Below, piece after piece: positions 52,553-63,414 of a stretch of 64,000 nt of DNA. This DNA is from Temnopleurus reevesii. Lineage: Eukaryota > Echinodermata > Echinoidea > Temnopleuroida > Temnopleuridae. Position 1 is the first letter of the stretch. Each line of letters starts with the position of its first letter. Where the stretch lies: contig BQKZ01000756.1 of assembly GCA_036244855.1 (NCBI GenBank), positions 55,045 through 119,044 of the forward strand. Reading direction: 5' to 3'. The position numbers and the translations under genes were made by a program. Under the pieces are notes generated by a model, which did no database searches, was not told the origin of the DNA, and saw only the letters and a list, made by a program, of their open reading frames with translations.

Positions 52553-55500
52553 CTGTTCCATGAGATAAAGAAAAGTTTAATTGATGAGTGATGCCTGACA
52601 GGGCACATTCTAAGAAAAATCTTAAAGTTGAAAAAAAGAGAAATGCAATTTGAATTAAACTGTCTTAACATTCTCCTAACATTGATAATACAGTATGCTG
52701 TATACTAGATCAGCCACATTATCCTATGATGCTTTATTCCAATTCATAGCATTTTACAAATAATAATTCACATGAAATGCAATAAATCAACCAATATAAA
52801 TGAAAAAGAGGAATCAATCCCCCCAGAACTGACAAACTGAGCTATGCATTCAAATCTTTAAATCATTTTTATCCAGAATTTTTCACTACACTGTAAATCA
52901 TAGATGTATTCAAGATGCTAAATTCTGCATGCTGTTCTTTCCACAATTTGCAAGCTGGTTTATAAGAAGGTTGCATGCCAGAAGTGCTTTCGTTTTTCTT
53001 TTATTTATCAATAAAGAAAAGGATAATTAACTTTCATCTCTTTCTCTTAATTTAATATTTGTAAAGATGGCAGCAGGCAAATTCAGTTTTTGCTTGTAAA
53101 TTTAGAAAGTTGATAGATGCAAAATTTGGCTCTAACTTTCTGCATCAGATAATCTACTTTTCTTTCAAGAAAGTGCATGTAATTCTGAGGGGAAAAAAAT
53201 GAACAAATAAAATTTCATAATTGATGCCATAAGTAATGGTAATGCACAAAAAAGCTACATGAAACATATTCAACCAAGTCCCAAAATGAAAATCACATGA
53301 AAAATGTAACAATTTTGAAAAAAATGAATTAAAGAAAAATGAAGGAGAATCAATTGGAATGAAAACCAGATGATAAACTATTAAAAAGAGCAACAAACAT
53401 TCTACCACTGCAAGTCAAACATATGCTTTGAAAATGTTGGCACAATTTTGAAAAATTTACTATTTGGTCTCACAGTGAACAATGAAGAAAGAATTTTAGA
53501 AGTAAAACAAATTTGCATTGGCATTCAGAATGTTTTTCAAATGATTTTATAAAGGACTAAATGAATCCTCGACCGCGCACGGTCGAAATTTATGCCTCCG
53601 CCATCACGCAATCAGAAAGATAATGTATGGCTTGTTTGTTCCATGCTATCAGAAATCAAAAATATTTTACAAATTTTTGGCACTGTGACCTTTGACCCTG
53701 TGAACCCAAAATCTCATCAGTTCTTCTCCACATGCTTATACATAATTGAGCTACACACTGTAGGCCTAAGTTTGAAAGAAGTTGGTTCAATTTTTCTGGT
53801 ATAAGTTATAACAATAATTAGCTTTATTGGGTGATTTTTTTACAAGTTTTGGGGCCTTCTGACCTTTGACCCATTGAACCCAAAATCTAATCAGTTCATC
53901 CTCACATGCTTATACATACTTGAGCCAGGCTTGGTCAAAATCTGTACAGCAGTGCTGAACTAATTGCGGTAACAAGCTATTTTGGGTGATTTTTTTACAA
54001 GTTTTGGGGCCTTCTGACCTTTGACCTTAGACATATTGAATCCAAAATCTAATCAGTTCATCCTCACATGCTTATACATACTTGGGCCAAGTTTGGTCAA
54101 AATCTGTACAGCAGTTCTGAACTTATTGTGGTAACAAGGTCCGGACGGACGGACAGACGGACAGACGGACAGACGGACAGACGAATAACCCAAAAACACA
54201 ATGCCTCCGGCACCACCTTACGGTGGCGGAGGCATACAAATTTTCATGCACATACAAATCTTTAAAACAAATAAAATCCCCAAGTTGGCAGTAAATCATG
54301 AACATCAAGAAATAAGAAATATGTTAACACAAATTTCACAATTATTTACATAAAAAATTCAGCTCGGGCACATGAGTTCTTTTTTCCTTTGTGATTTGAC
54401 CTGCATTTACTGATTTCATTTTTTTTTGCAAAAGGACCAAAATACATTACTCTGCAAAAAAGTTGTATTCCATTTGTTCCTGCATAAAATCTACAAAGTG
54501 AACAAATTGTGAGGAAGAAAGAGGGATAGGGAAGAAACAGAAAAAACACAAGAGGCAGAAGAGTATAACAGTAGTGGCCCTGCATTCTCAAAAGCTGTTG
54601 AAATATAAGCATTGTTTACTATTTATTAGTAATTTTTGAAGGCCAAATTTTCAAACTATTACTCTGATTAACTATCTATAACAAAGAGTGCCTCATTATA
54701 TTAATTTCACATAGGACTATTTGGCAGGCCAAATAACAAAATTGCCAGCTACTCAGCTAAATTAGGCATGGAGGATTACGTATCATTGAATATTTTTACA
54801 AATACACTTTCATCATTTACTGATTATAAACTTGGATTAAAACACATTCTGTTTCATGCCTCTTTTAAAAATAAGTTTTGAGCGACCAGCCATATGTCAT
54901 AACATATCTAGCTCAAAGTAAGCTGACTTTTGAGAAAACAGGCCAAAGAAAGCACCCAAGGCTCGTACCTGCAAACCAAATCCTGTCATTTTTGCCAATT
55001 CCACATGGAACTTCCATAAATTGGGTACATTCAACCCCCTACGTATGGGATATTCCTCAAATAACTTGTACAGTCAAACCTAGTTATAACGAGGTCCATG
55101 TGACCAGAGAAATTATCTCTTTATATCTAAACCTTATTATATCAGGGTCAAAATACAATAAAATACATCAGATAGGACCAGGAAAACTTCCTTTATATAA
55201 CGATATCTTGTGATATCAGTGCTGTTTATAACGAGGTTGAACTGTACGTATTTGTTTTGTTTTTTTATTTGCAAACCGCATGCTTGTCTCATAAATCTGT
55301 TCATAGAGGTAGACATGACTCTGCGCACTGCACATGACTAGTGTGATAAAAGTATGGAATACAGATTTAGGGGGTGTTGCTCAAAATCAAATGCAAATCA
55401 ATTGTAACTTTGCAAATTGTAACGCGCATTTTCATTCGCGCACAGTTTGCGCATATAACAAGACGCGCATAAAACAATGATTTTGATTGGCACGCTCCGA

Positions 55501-58500
55501 TCAACTGCAACTTGCGATCAATTGCAACTTTTGAGCAACACCCCCTGAGTTTGGCAGGTACGAAAAGTAGAGATGCCAACTTTCTGGAATATGAAAGAGA
55601 TTATAAATCAAAATGTGAGTCACAGAACAGCTGAACCAAATATTTTCTCATGAGAGAAGATATCTGGTTATTGTTATCACGCTTTTCCTCATACTTTTTC
55701 CTATTTTGTTTTCTATGTTATGAAGTTTACTTTTTACATTATTCTTTTTTAACAAGGTTAAAGAAATGAATTGAGTTAAATTGAAAACAGGAAGATTATA
55801 TCCCATTTTGCTATGTACTAGATAAATCTATGTATCTCAGCATAGTTCGGGAAACTAACACAACAAGCTGATACATCGATTTGCTGTTGAAAATGAATTG
55901 ATTCAGCTGTTTGATGATTCATATTTTGAATTCTATCCTCATGCAGATTACAGAAGGTTGGCTTCTCTGTAAGAGTCAGTTTAGGCCCCTGTCACATAGA
56001 AGCCCGGAAGCAACCCGATTCAACACGACTCTTTGTTCAGTTCACAGTTACCTGCCACAGAACAAAGAGTTGTGTTGAAACGTGTTGTTTCTGGGGCCCT
56101 ATGTGACTTGGGCTTAAAAGAAGAGTCTACCCCAAAATAATAATTTTTTAACAGAAGCAGAAAAATTTGATGAGTAAAACAAAAAAAGTTTGAAAAAATC
56201 GGACAAGTAATAAAAAAAAGTTATGCATTTTTAAAGATTTGAAAAAATTGGCAAATCAGTGGAAATTTCCAGATATGTTGCCAATTTGATGACATCATGG
56301 GTGCACAACTAACCAGAGCATTCGTGAGGAATATGGTAGAAAATTCATCATTTTTACAGAAAGTTGCAAAGTGTGTATGAATTTAAACATCCAAATAGTG
56401 GATCTACATATCTATCATAAATATATCCTATGGTTTAAGTTTTGAGGAAATTATATTTTGGGGGAAAAAAGTAACTTTTTATGACATTGATATGAATGTA
56501 ATAAATGGTCAGTTGTGCACCTATAACGTCATCAGTTGCCAATTGTCTAAATATATAAACATTCATAACTTTCTTATTAGTTGTCCAAGTTTTCTCCAAC
56601 TTTTTTTGTTCTGTTCATTTAATTTTTCTGCTCCTGTTGAAGAAATATTATTTTTGGGTAGACTCTTCTCTTTAGAAATGGAATATGCAACATGCTTACT
56701 AGACTTTCTATCTTGCTTGGCTACTCATGCAAAACAATGAAGGGCGGGGTGACAACAGCGTCCAATCACGAGCCATAAGGCCCTCCCGTTACCTGCCCGC
56801 CGCCTCCATGGGGCAGCATCATATCCCCACCGTCCCCACCACCGCCACTAGAGGGCGATCTCGTCTTCATCATGGCTTGGAAGCATATCTCGGCAGCGAT
56901 GCTCAGCGATTGGCAGATCTCTTCGCCGCCGCTGTCCGTCTCGAACACGTGGCAGGTGTACGTCGGCCGACCCATAGTGCTGTCAGGGGGCCGCGATATC
57001 GTGATGAAGGCAAATAATCTGTATAGCAAATGGTGAAAGAGATTGACAAGAGATAAAGATAGGGAAACAACAAACCAAAACAACCAATTTTTTGACAAAA
57101 CAGTGAAAAGTTTCATTTTTTTGCAATCCGTAAGTGACAAACTTTACATAAAACAACACATGATTTGAAAATTGTGTGAAGTAATCCAAAAGGGATTAAC
57201 AAACGAGTATACTAGAGAAGTTGATCTAAATTTTGGGACAGTTTCAGATACTTGATTTTTTTGTTCAGTTATTATGATGTACTGGGGAACTAATAATGAA
57301 AATAATAACAATAATAAACTGGCATTTATATTTATCTATATGCGCTTCATATTATTTTATTGTGTGCAATCTTCCTTACCTTTTGTTTTCCTGGTGAGCA
57401 GCCCAGAATGAGATGCTTTTCAGCTGGAAGTACGCCCTCAGGGAGTTATTACTGGGGTCTTCTAACCTGAACATTTGTGAAAGAGAAAACAAGAAAAAGA
57501 ATTACTAAATGAAAACAATAAAGAGAGAAAAGTGGAGATGGAAAATGGTTTTGTTATCCATATCAATTAATATTCCTTGGACAATACGACATTGTAAAAC
57601 ATAAGAGTAGTCTATGATATTCATGTGGGCTAAAGATCCTATAAAGTTGAATCTATTTATGATAGATTCCCTGTTTGTATTTTACCAATGTGTATGTAAT
57701 TATACCTATATTCAAGTTTGATAAAAGATATCATTTATAGCCTGAAGATTGACCATTTGCACTGATGTTTCTTGACAATCAATCGTGTTCCTTGTCTAAT
57801 GATCTATTCTCTTTGTATTATTGTCTTCTAAAAGTGCTGAATAATTTACCTTATGCCATCATTGGTTATAATCAGATTGCATTCTGTCATTCAAAAGACA
57901 TTGTGGATAGCGCAGGCAGCCATGATGTGGTGGATTGTCTGTATGAGTATATCTAATAATCGGGACCAATAAACAGTTCTCTCTTTATTTTTCCCTCCAA
58001 AATGGCAGACTTAAACATCAACCAAGAAAACCCAAGTAATGCTACTGTACCTTATGCCGTCATTGGTTATAATCAGATTGCATTCCGTCATACGAAAGAC
58101 ATTGTGGATAGCGCGGGCAGCCATGATGTTGCGGATTGTCTGCATGAGTATATCGAGGCCTTTGTCGCGGTTGACCTCCATTGACCCCAGGAAGCGAACC
58201 GCATACTGCTGTAGGAACCCTGGGATATTAGATTTACCTGTGATAGAATGCAAGAAAGAAATGCTTAAGAATACCGAACATTACATGCAATCTAATAAAA
58301 AATCATTTATATTAATTGAATATTAACTTGTCATTTTGGTCCACAGGAACAATTTTGCAACCTCTTAATTCTGCAGTCATATTTTTCCAAGTTATTTGCA
58401 AGACAATCATGCTACCCCCCAAAAAAAAAACCATAAAAAAACCCATCCAAACGACCATCCATCATCGATTTTTAGGGCATGTTATCGCATAAAATTTAGC

Positions 58501-61500
58501 ACAAATTTCAGACTCTAGCAATTTTATTCGCACTTCCTTCAGCATAAAGAATCTGCTCAGTAGAATAAAACATATTTAATTGCAATCTTTTTATAGCCTT
58601 GCAGAGAGTACCAAAATTACAACTGTATCTAATTAGGCTACAAATTAGTCAGTTTCTGCTCTGAGTCGTGACTAAAAACTTAACTCCCAAATTTTGTAAA
58701 GGTAATAACTCAAATGGGCAGTTTCATGAATTATGTATTTCGAATGCCATACATTCAGTTTTTCAGTTTATTATATTTTTTTTCATATCCAGTCAAATCA
58801 AATATGATATAAATAAATTACAAAATATAAATGATGCATAAAGTAATTCAAACAATTAAATGATTTCATGAGTCACTTAATAAAAGTAAGAGCATTATAT
58901 GGTTGCTGTCATATAAACATACTCTGTTCAACTCTAATCTGGCCAGCCGGTTCGCTGAAAGGGTTTATCCTTCGTGGTGGATTGTCCCTCTGGGTGGGGC
59001 TGGCTTTGACCAGGGCGGGCATCATCCCCCCCTCCTGGAGCTAAAATCTCACTCAGACTTGTAGTACAAGTCAAATATCTTCTGATAAATATTTTGCAAA
59101 TGTGAGAAAGGACATGCTAACTCACTCTGTTCAACTCTAATCTGGCCAGCCAGTTCACTGAAAGGATTTATCCTCCTTGGCGGATTATCCCTCTGGGTGG
59201 GGCTAGCTATAACCATGGCGGGGGTACTACCTCCCCCTGGGGGCTAAACTATTATATTTGTATCAATAATCAAATTACAGATCTCTCAACCCATGTAACA
59301 GAAAAGGAGGGAAGAAATCATGTATCCCATAGAACTGTGTAGTAAAATTACTCCAGAAAATGGGGAAATTATTTTGAAATAGCCTCAAAACTCTCTCAAA
59401 ATAGTAAAAAATTCATATTTTTCCTCAAAATCTGTAATAGTTGAAAGATCTGAAATGATTAAATAAATAATATAAGTATGATAAGAGGCAACCTACTCTG
59501 TTCAACTCTAATCTGTCCAGCCGGTTCGCTGAAAGGGTTTATCCTCCGTGGTGGATTGTCCCTCTGGGTGGGGCTGGCTTTAACCATCGCTGGGGGAACC
59601 GCCTCCCCGGGGGAGATCATGTCAAAAGATATGGGTGTGCTTGGTAGCATGCTGTCGAAGGGTGAAGGGGGCGGGGTAGCAGGGACGTCTCTGCTCCCTG
59701 ATCTCGACCTCTGACCTTCGTTTATCCCTTTTGAGCTGGAGGATGACCAACAATGAAAGAACTGTAGTGTTTAAATACAAGACCACTTATAACAACAATC
59801 TTTGACATAATGCAGACAAATGACCTCATAACTGCCTGTTAACATCAGGGCTAATCCTGATAATAGATCATGAACATATATTCATATCTTGTTGCACATT
59901 TACTCTCCCAATATTGATGGTTTATGACCCGTAGCATAAAGGTTTGCGATTAATTGCTAATCTAGTCTATGGCAAATCATGTACTAAAGTTTGCAATTGA
60001 GCGCGAAATCAAATAGCAATTAATCACAACCCTTTATGTTACAGGGCCCAGATGATGTGTTTTTATTTGGCCCTTTAGACTGAATGTAGTCAAAATGTCT
60101 TAGACCCGATTCTATCTTTACTGTCAGATAGTCAACCGCCATAAGAGCAATGTCAATAACAGATCAGTGTCTGTAACATGAAAGCTGCAATTAAACTTAC
60201 AATAAATCATAATTGCAAGTCTTGGCAAAGTATGTATCATATAAATACAACTATTATTCAACTATAACTTTCAATTCGTCTTAACTCTTTTACGGTATAG
60301 GCCCCAGGAATATATACAACATTCTTGTCTAGTTTGTCTAAAGTATACACTAAATCTGCCAATATTGGAGGTCTAAGACTCTAGGACATGATCTTACTTG
60401 TTTGGAAGTGATGTTGGCCTTTTAGACCTAGTCCCACCTATACTGCCCACTGAGCTTCCATCAGGACTGATACCAGGGAAGGATCCAGAATCCTCACTCA
60501 CAATACTTCCCTGATGAAAAATGATGAAAAATATAGAAGGAAATAAAATCCAAAAATTGAACACTGGATGTATCTAAAAGTAAGACAAGAATATTGAAAG
60601 ATAATTCACCCAGGAATATAAATCTGTAGGGTCTCTGAAAAGCAGTGCTGGGGAACTTCAATTAAAGCTTCATCTTTGACCATATTCTCCCATTCCTATT
60701 TTATTTTTTTTTAAATCAATCCAAATGTATTTCAACAGCTGTTTTACATGTTTACTATCAACTTCTCAAGGCAATTGACAGGCAAAAAATAGCTCCTAAC
60801 TTATTAATGAAATTGGAAATTAAAAGGTTAATAAATGGCAAAGTTAGATAAAAGGAAAAGCAAAATGGTTTAAACAAAGCAATTCTTTTATGAAAAATGA
60901 GAATGAGCTTGAGAGTCGTTTTGATATCACTGCTAAGTCACTGATTTAAGATGGCCACCGTTGAAACACCGGCATAACAATATGTTTATGCTTGTGAGAA
61001 ATCTAAAAATCTACCATAATGACAAGTTTATGTTTGTAAATTTTGACCTTATTTGCAAAAAAAATTATCAATATGTTATGCTTACAGTTAATACAAAATA
61101 TCTCTATGGGCTTGACAGTTTCTTTTTTTACTCAAACTATTATTGATGACAGTTTTCATAAATGGGTAAATTCTGTGAAATCTTGATGCTGTCTAGCAAT
61201 CACATCATGTTGTCACAGTCATGGTGGTTTTGGAATAATTTTGAAACAAAATCATACTGATATAAAAGCATCTTTTATCTTGGACTGGAACAATTATAAG
61301 CATATTCACCCTATTACTCCCTGTGCTGTAGTCTGAGTTGATGTTCCGTATGGTACAGATCCACTCCTCTCTATCTAGCGTACTCATTGTCTGAAGGTAT
61401 ACTGACCTAGCGGTAAGAATATGTAGATAAAGACATAGGGGGTGTTATTCAAAAGTTGCAATTGATCGCAAGTTGCAGTTGATCGCAAGTTGCAGTTGAT

Positions 61501-63414
61501 CGGAACGCGCAGATCAAAATCATTGTTTCGTGCACGTCTTGTTAAATGCGCGTTACAATTTGCAAAGTTGCAGTTGATTCTGAACAACACCCCTATTGAA
61601 GCATAGCTATAAAAACTCAAAAGGGTTAATATTCCTGCATCATAACATATTGGGGAATTTCAAAACAAAGTCGACATGTTTGTATGTTAAACATTCACCT
61701 TTTTATTTGATTTTATTTCATTTTATCACATCAAATCACTGTTTACCGCAAACCAGTCACAATCAGTCTGGGAAAGCACACTGTTATAATGTGTGCAAAA
61801 GTCTCACAGGTAATGAAAAAACATGACTGTGTAATGAAGAAATTCATCTCTACCAATCAGATGAAACAAGAATTCATGGAATTGCCAACAAAATTCTTTA
61901 ATATAAACAAATCATACAAAATCGGGAAATATTGTATTAGGCACTTTAGAAATGTATTGTTTTGTTATTCACTATTATCATCATTTACAAAGGAAATTTG
62001 TAAAGGCTTTTGAATTTGATGTATGCAAAAAAAAAATAACAATCCACATACAGATAAATAGGTACAATTCATACATGGGCCTTGTCTCTAGATTTTCTCT
62101 GCTGGAAATTTTATCACTATGAAGCTCAATTTAGCTCTCAAACATCTTTGAATATGACGGTCAAACTTACTTCTTTTGGTCATGGACACTTTGAATATGA
62201 AAGACAAATCTGCGATCATCAACATCCGACGGCTGCACTGAGCATCCCTCTAAATCTATCACCAGGCTCCCTCCAATCTGAAATCATAAAAATAAATATG
62301 CATTAATTTCTTTGACATGTGGAAATATTAATCCTTGCTATTGAGAAATAATGAAAATGTGTCCATGGTGTCAGATGCATTGTATTATATCTGCCCAAAT
62401 AATATATTTCTAGTCATTCAATGAAGAAGACAGAATAGAAAAGTATTGCATTGTAGTCAGTTTATTATTGATTGCAGGAGATAATTTTACTGGTATCGCA
62501 TCGCAATTTGCCTTGCATTCGTGTATGATCGCTATACAAAAGTCTTTTGTGTAGCAACTTTTTTTTCACATAGAACTGTACAGTAGTGTTAAAAATGTTT
62601 CCTCAATGTCTAAAACTGCAAATCAAGTGTGAAAAGTAAAATTATTCCCTGGATTGCCAAATTTTTAGTGACACCTTCAATTTCTAAAGGAGATTCTGAT
62701 ACAGAGAGAGAGAGAGAGAAATTTGGTTTTACGGCGTGTATCATTCAAAATTGAATATTTACGCCAGGAGAAGAAGAAAAAGAGTAGGAGGCGACCGGCC
62801 CGGATCGAACCCGCAACCAACACAGGTCAATTTATGACTGTCCCAAACAACTTGATTAACAGGCGCATGCCACTACCCCTCAGTCAGTACTTTGTTCTTT
62901 CTTTTTATTCATATGTTTAGCCAATATGTAAACTTGTATAATGTCTGGAATCCTTTAGTCAAATGATATCTCTAAATTTTGGTATCTTCCGATTGACCAT
63001 TAAACGGTGGAAAATGAAAACTGCAATATCAGGTGGACAATAATGATAATGATAATCTTAATCTTATTTGTTTTCATCACAATTTTGCTAATTATGCATG
63101 AACTCACACATAATCATAAATCCATAACTCATTTCTGTTGTACATTTTTCTTATCCCTCTGCACCTCCGAATAGTCTAACTAGATAGATGGCGCATTACA
63201 AATGCTGTGTTTATTACTATTACTAATAATAATATGTATAAAAATTTATATGGCGCCAAATCCACTTTTCACAAAAATGTTCACGGCGCAACTATGAAAA
63301 ATTATTATTATTATTATTAATGATACACTTACATCACTCTTTCCTTGGCTCATTAGATTGCTACCTTGGATGAAGAAGTACTGCCGCTCCCATCTGTGAC
63401 TAAGGCCTGATTTC
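52301..63414 (-). CDS. APPL: APPL adaptor protein, 3' part (PH end, linker, PTB domain, tail)
   Basis: Member of the APPL1/APPL2 (DIP13) family, endosomal adaptors that bind Rab5 through BAR-PH and receptors or AKT through a PTB domain. The nine core exons in the window join in phase to 462 residues plus stop. Order: second half of the PH domain (RWERQYFFIQGSNLMSQGK ... REEWICTIRNI), a Ser/Pro-rich linker with TPISFDMISP and the NPF motif RRINPFSE, the PTB domain (YAVRFLGSMEV, MAARAIHNVFRMTE, AAHQENKR, CHVFETDSGGEEIC), a Gly-rich stretch, and a tail ending KESQA. Human APPL1 has the same block order and a similar ESEA end. The BAR-domain exons must lie beyond 64000. Optional cassettes and repeated tails are listed separately. 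Confidence 0.94.
53590..54237. mobile_element. TATGCCTCCGCC inverted-repeat element with internal tandem repeat
   Basis: The ends TATGCCTCCGCCATCAC and GGTGGCGGAGGCATA are complementary. Inside are two to three diverged copies (about 150-170 bp) of a unit with TTGGGGCCTTCTGACCTTTG and CACATGCTTATACATACTTG, then a (GGACAGAC)n run (54142-54184). A related terminal piece occurs at about 48465-48521. Confidence 0.8.
55069..55247. mobile_element. TACAGTCAAACCTAGTTATAA palindromic MITE
   Basis: The left end CAGTCAAACCTAGTTATAAC and the right end TTATAACGAGGTTGAACTG are inverted repeats. Related at the very ends to 5498-5648, with a different interior. Confidence 0.75.
55369..55546. mobile_element. 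GTTGC-family palindromic MITE, copy 5
   Basis: Ends GGGGGTGTTGCTCAAAATCA and TTTTGAGCAACACCCCC, in the opposite orientation to copies 2 and 4 judged by its asymmetric interior (CGCGCATTTTCATTCGCGCA). Confidence 0.85.
55984..56113. repeat. 130-bp imperfect hairpin
   Basis: TCAACACGACTCTTTGTTC and GAACAAAGAGTTGTGTTGA pair around CAGTTCACAGTTACCTGCC. The outer parts GTCACATAG/CTATGTGAC also pair. MITE-like, directly beside the element at 56117-56670. Confidence 0.8.
56117..56670. mobile_element. AGAAGAGTCTACC inverted-repeat element, copy 3
   Basis: Starts AAGAAGAGTCTACCCCAAAA and ends TATTTTTGGGTAGACTCTTCT, with inward inverted similarity (AACAAAAAAAGTTTG/CAACTTTTTTTGTTCTG). The longest and best-preserved member of its family here. 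Confidence 0.85.
56793..57018 (-). CDS. APPL: APPL exon h (PTB end and Gly-rich stretch)
   Basis: 226 nt: LFAFITISRPP, then YTCHVFETDSGGEEICQSLS, IAAEICFQAMM, then SPSSGGGGDGGDMMLPHGGG. (H)VFE(S/T)---GE-IC is the C-terminal helix of the PTB domain. The Gly-rich tail replaces the charged coiled segment of vertebrate APPL1. Donor CAG|GTAACG. Confidence 0.93.
57380..57466 (-). CDS. APPL: APPL exon g (PTB domain)
   Basis: 87 nt: LEDPSNNSLRAYFQLKSISF then WAAHQENK with split Arg at both ends. A-HQENKR is a hallmark of the APPL PTB domain. Confidence 0.95.
57850..57953 (-). pseudogene. Decayed partial copy of APPL exon f
   Basis: Matches the second half of exon f (ILIQTIHHIMAACAIHNVF) but has TGA at 57893-57891 in place of the Arg of FRMTE. 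The donor AG|GTAAAT survives. Several changes are at former CpG sites. Lies between exons f and g; if spliced in it would truncate the PTB domain. Confidence 0.85.
58051..58237 (-). CDS. APPL: APPL exon f (PTB domain start)
   Basis: 187 nt: includes FLQQYAVRFLGSMEVNRDKG, LDILMQTIRNIMAARAIHNV and FRMTECNLIITNDGI. (V)RFLGSMEV and MAARAIHN(I/V)FRMTE are strongly diagnostic of APPL. Donor AG|GTACAG. Confidence 0.97.
58923..59034 (-). pseudogene. APPL NPF cassette 3 (out of phase by one base)
   Basis: A third copy reads MMPALVKASPTQRDNPPRR then INPFSEPAGQIRVEQ with donor A|GTATGT. From the obvious acceptor CTCCAG the exon is 112 nt, so it does not fit the phase of its neighbours. A seven-base C run (59026-59032) just inside the exon could hide a one-base error. 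Otherwise it is open. Confidence 0.6.
59126..59236 (-). CDS. APPL: APPL NPF cassette 2 (tandem copy of the end of exon e)
   Basis: 111 nt from acceptor CCCCCAG to donor A|GTGAGT, symmetric phase 1 to 1. It can therefore be inserted without changing the frame: GGSTPAMVIASPTQRDNPPR then RINPFSELAGQIRVEQ. Open, with good splice sites and the NPF motif intact. Either a constitutive repeat or an alternative cassette. Confidence 0.75.
59497..59735 (-). CDS. APPL: APPL exon e (linker with NPF motif)
   Basis: 239 nt. Includes TPPPSPFDSMLPSTPISFDM then ISPGE and RRINPFSEPAGQIRVEQ. TPI-FD-ISP and (R)R-NPF match the human APPL1 linker. Asn-Pro-Phe is a ligand for EH domains. Donor A|GTAGGT, phase 1. 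Confidence 0.93.
59925..60049. mobile_element. GGGCCCCGTAACATAAAGG palindromic MITE, copy 2
   Basis: Ends GACCCGTAGCATAAAGGTTT and CCTTTATGTTACAGGGCCC. Shorter than copy 1 at 5001-5149 but with the same interior words. Confidence 0.8.
60398..60510 (-). CDS. APPL: APPL exon d (Ser-rich linker)
   Basis: 113 nt: GSIVSEDSGSFPGISPDGSS then VGSIGGTRSKRPTSLPN. The phase fits both neighbours. Its low-complexity Ser/Gly composition suits the linker between PH and PTB domains. No strong homology is expected here. Confidence 0.8.
61310..61406 (-). CDS. APPL: APPL exon c (PH domain end)
   Basis: 97 nt: SVYLQTMSTLDREEWICTIR then NINSDYSTGSNR. REEWICTI-NI is the conserved C-terminal PH helix. The acceptor CGCTAG was chosen because the alternative CTTCAG 15 nt further on breaks the phase. 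Donor GTGAAT is slightly weak. Confidence 0.9.
61438..61594. mobile_element. GTTGC-family palindromic MITE, copy 6
   Basis: Begins GGGGGTGTTATTCAAAAGTT and ends TTCTGAACAACACCCC. The GATCGCAAGTTGCAGTT unit is tandemly doubled near the left end. Confidence 0.85.
62171..62277 (-). CDS. APPL: APPL exon b (PH domain)
   Basis: 107 nt: IGGSLVIDLEGCSVQPSDVD then DRRFVFHIQSVHDQK plus AA. Corresponds to the family D-D-CSV...D-DRR-CFQI segment. Acceptor TTTCAG, donor AA|GTAAGT. Confidence 0.93.
62703..62895 (-). mobile_element. Candidate tRNA-derived SINE
   Basis: On the minus strand a tRNA-like B box GGTTCGATCC (62797-62810 region) follows by the expected distance a possible A box TAGTGGCATGCG (about 62870). 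Downstream comes a non-tRNA body ending in a (TC)n run that is (GA)n at 62703-62719 on the plus strand. The cloverleaf is too degenerate to call a functional tRNA. Confidence 0.5.
63180..63320. repeat. GGCGCA-containing 3'-end-like repeat with (TTA)n
   Basis: GATGGCGCATTACAAATGC, TGGCGCCAAATCC and CACGGCGCAACTATG with ATT/AAT runs resemble the structured 3' ends of L2-type LINEs and their SINEs. No frame remains. Confidence 0.4.
63333..63414 (-). CDS. APPL: APPL exon a (PH domain)
   Basis: 82 nt, one base plus 27 codons: KSGLSHRWERQYFFIQGSNL then MSQGKSD. It matches the PH-domain strand with W(D/E)RQY(Y/F)F-QGGNLMSQ. Upstream exons lie outside the window. Confidence 0.93.

Larger units (their letters stand above)
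49407..53521. repeat. 2058-bp tandem duplication joined at an N
   Basis: 49407-51463 and 51465-53521 are nearly identical (a handful of differences near 51050/53105), separated only by the ambiguous base 51464. Each contains the whole APPL tail exon region. An exact head-to-tail copy with an N at the seam suggests unmerged alleles or a gap-filling artefact. Confidence 0.9.

Noticed and set aside
62790..62880. Functional tRNA gene on the minus strand
   Set aside because: B box is good, but the acceptor and anticodon stems do not pair convincingly and SINE-like sequence follows.
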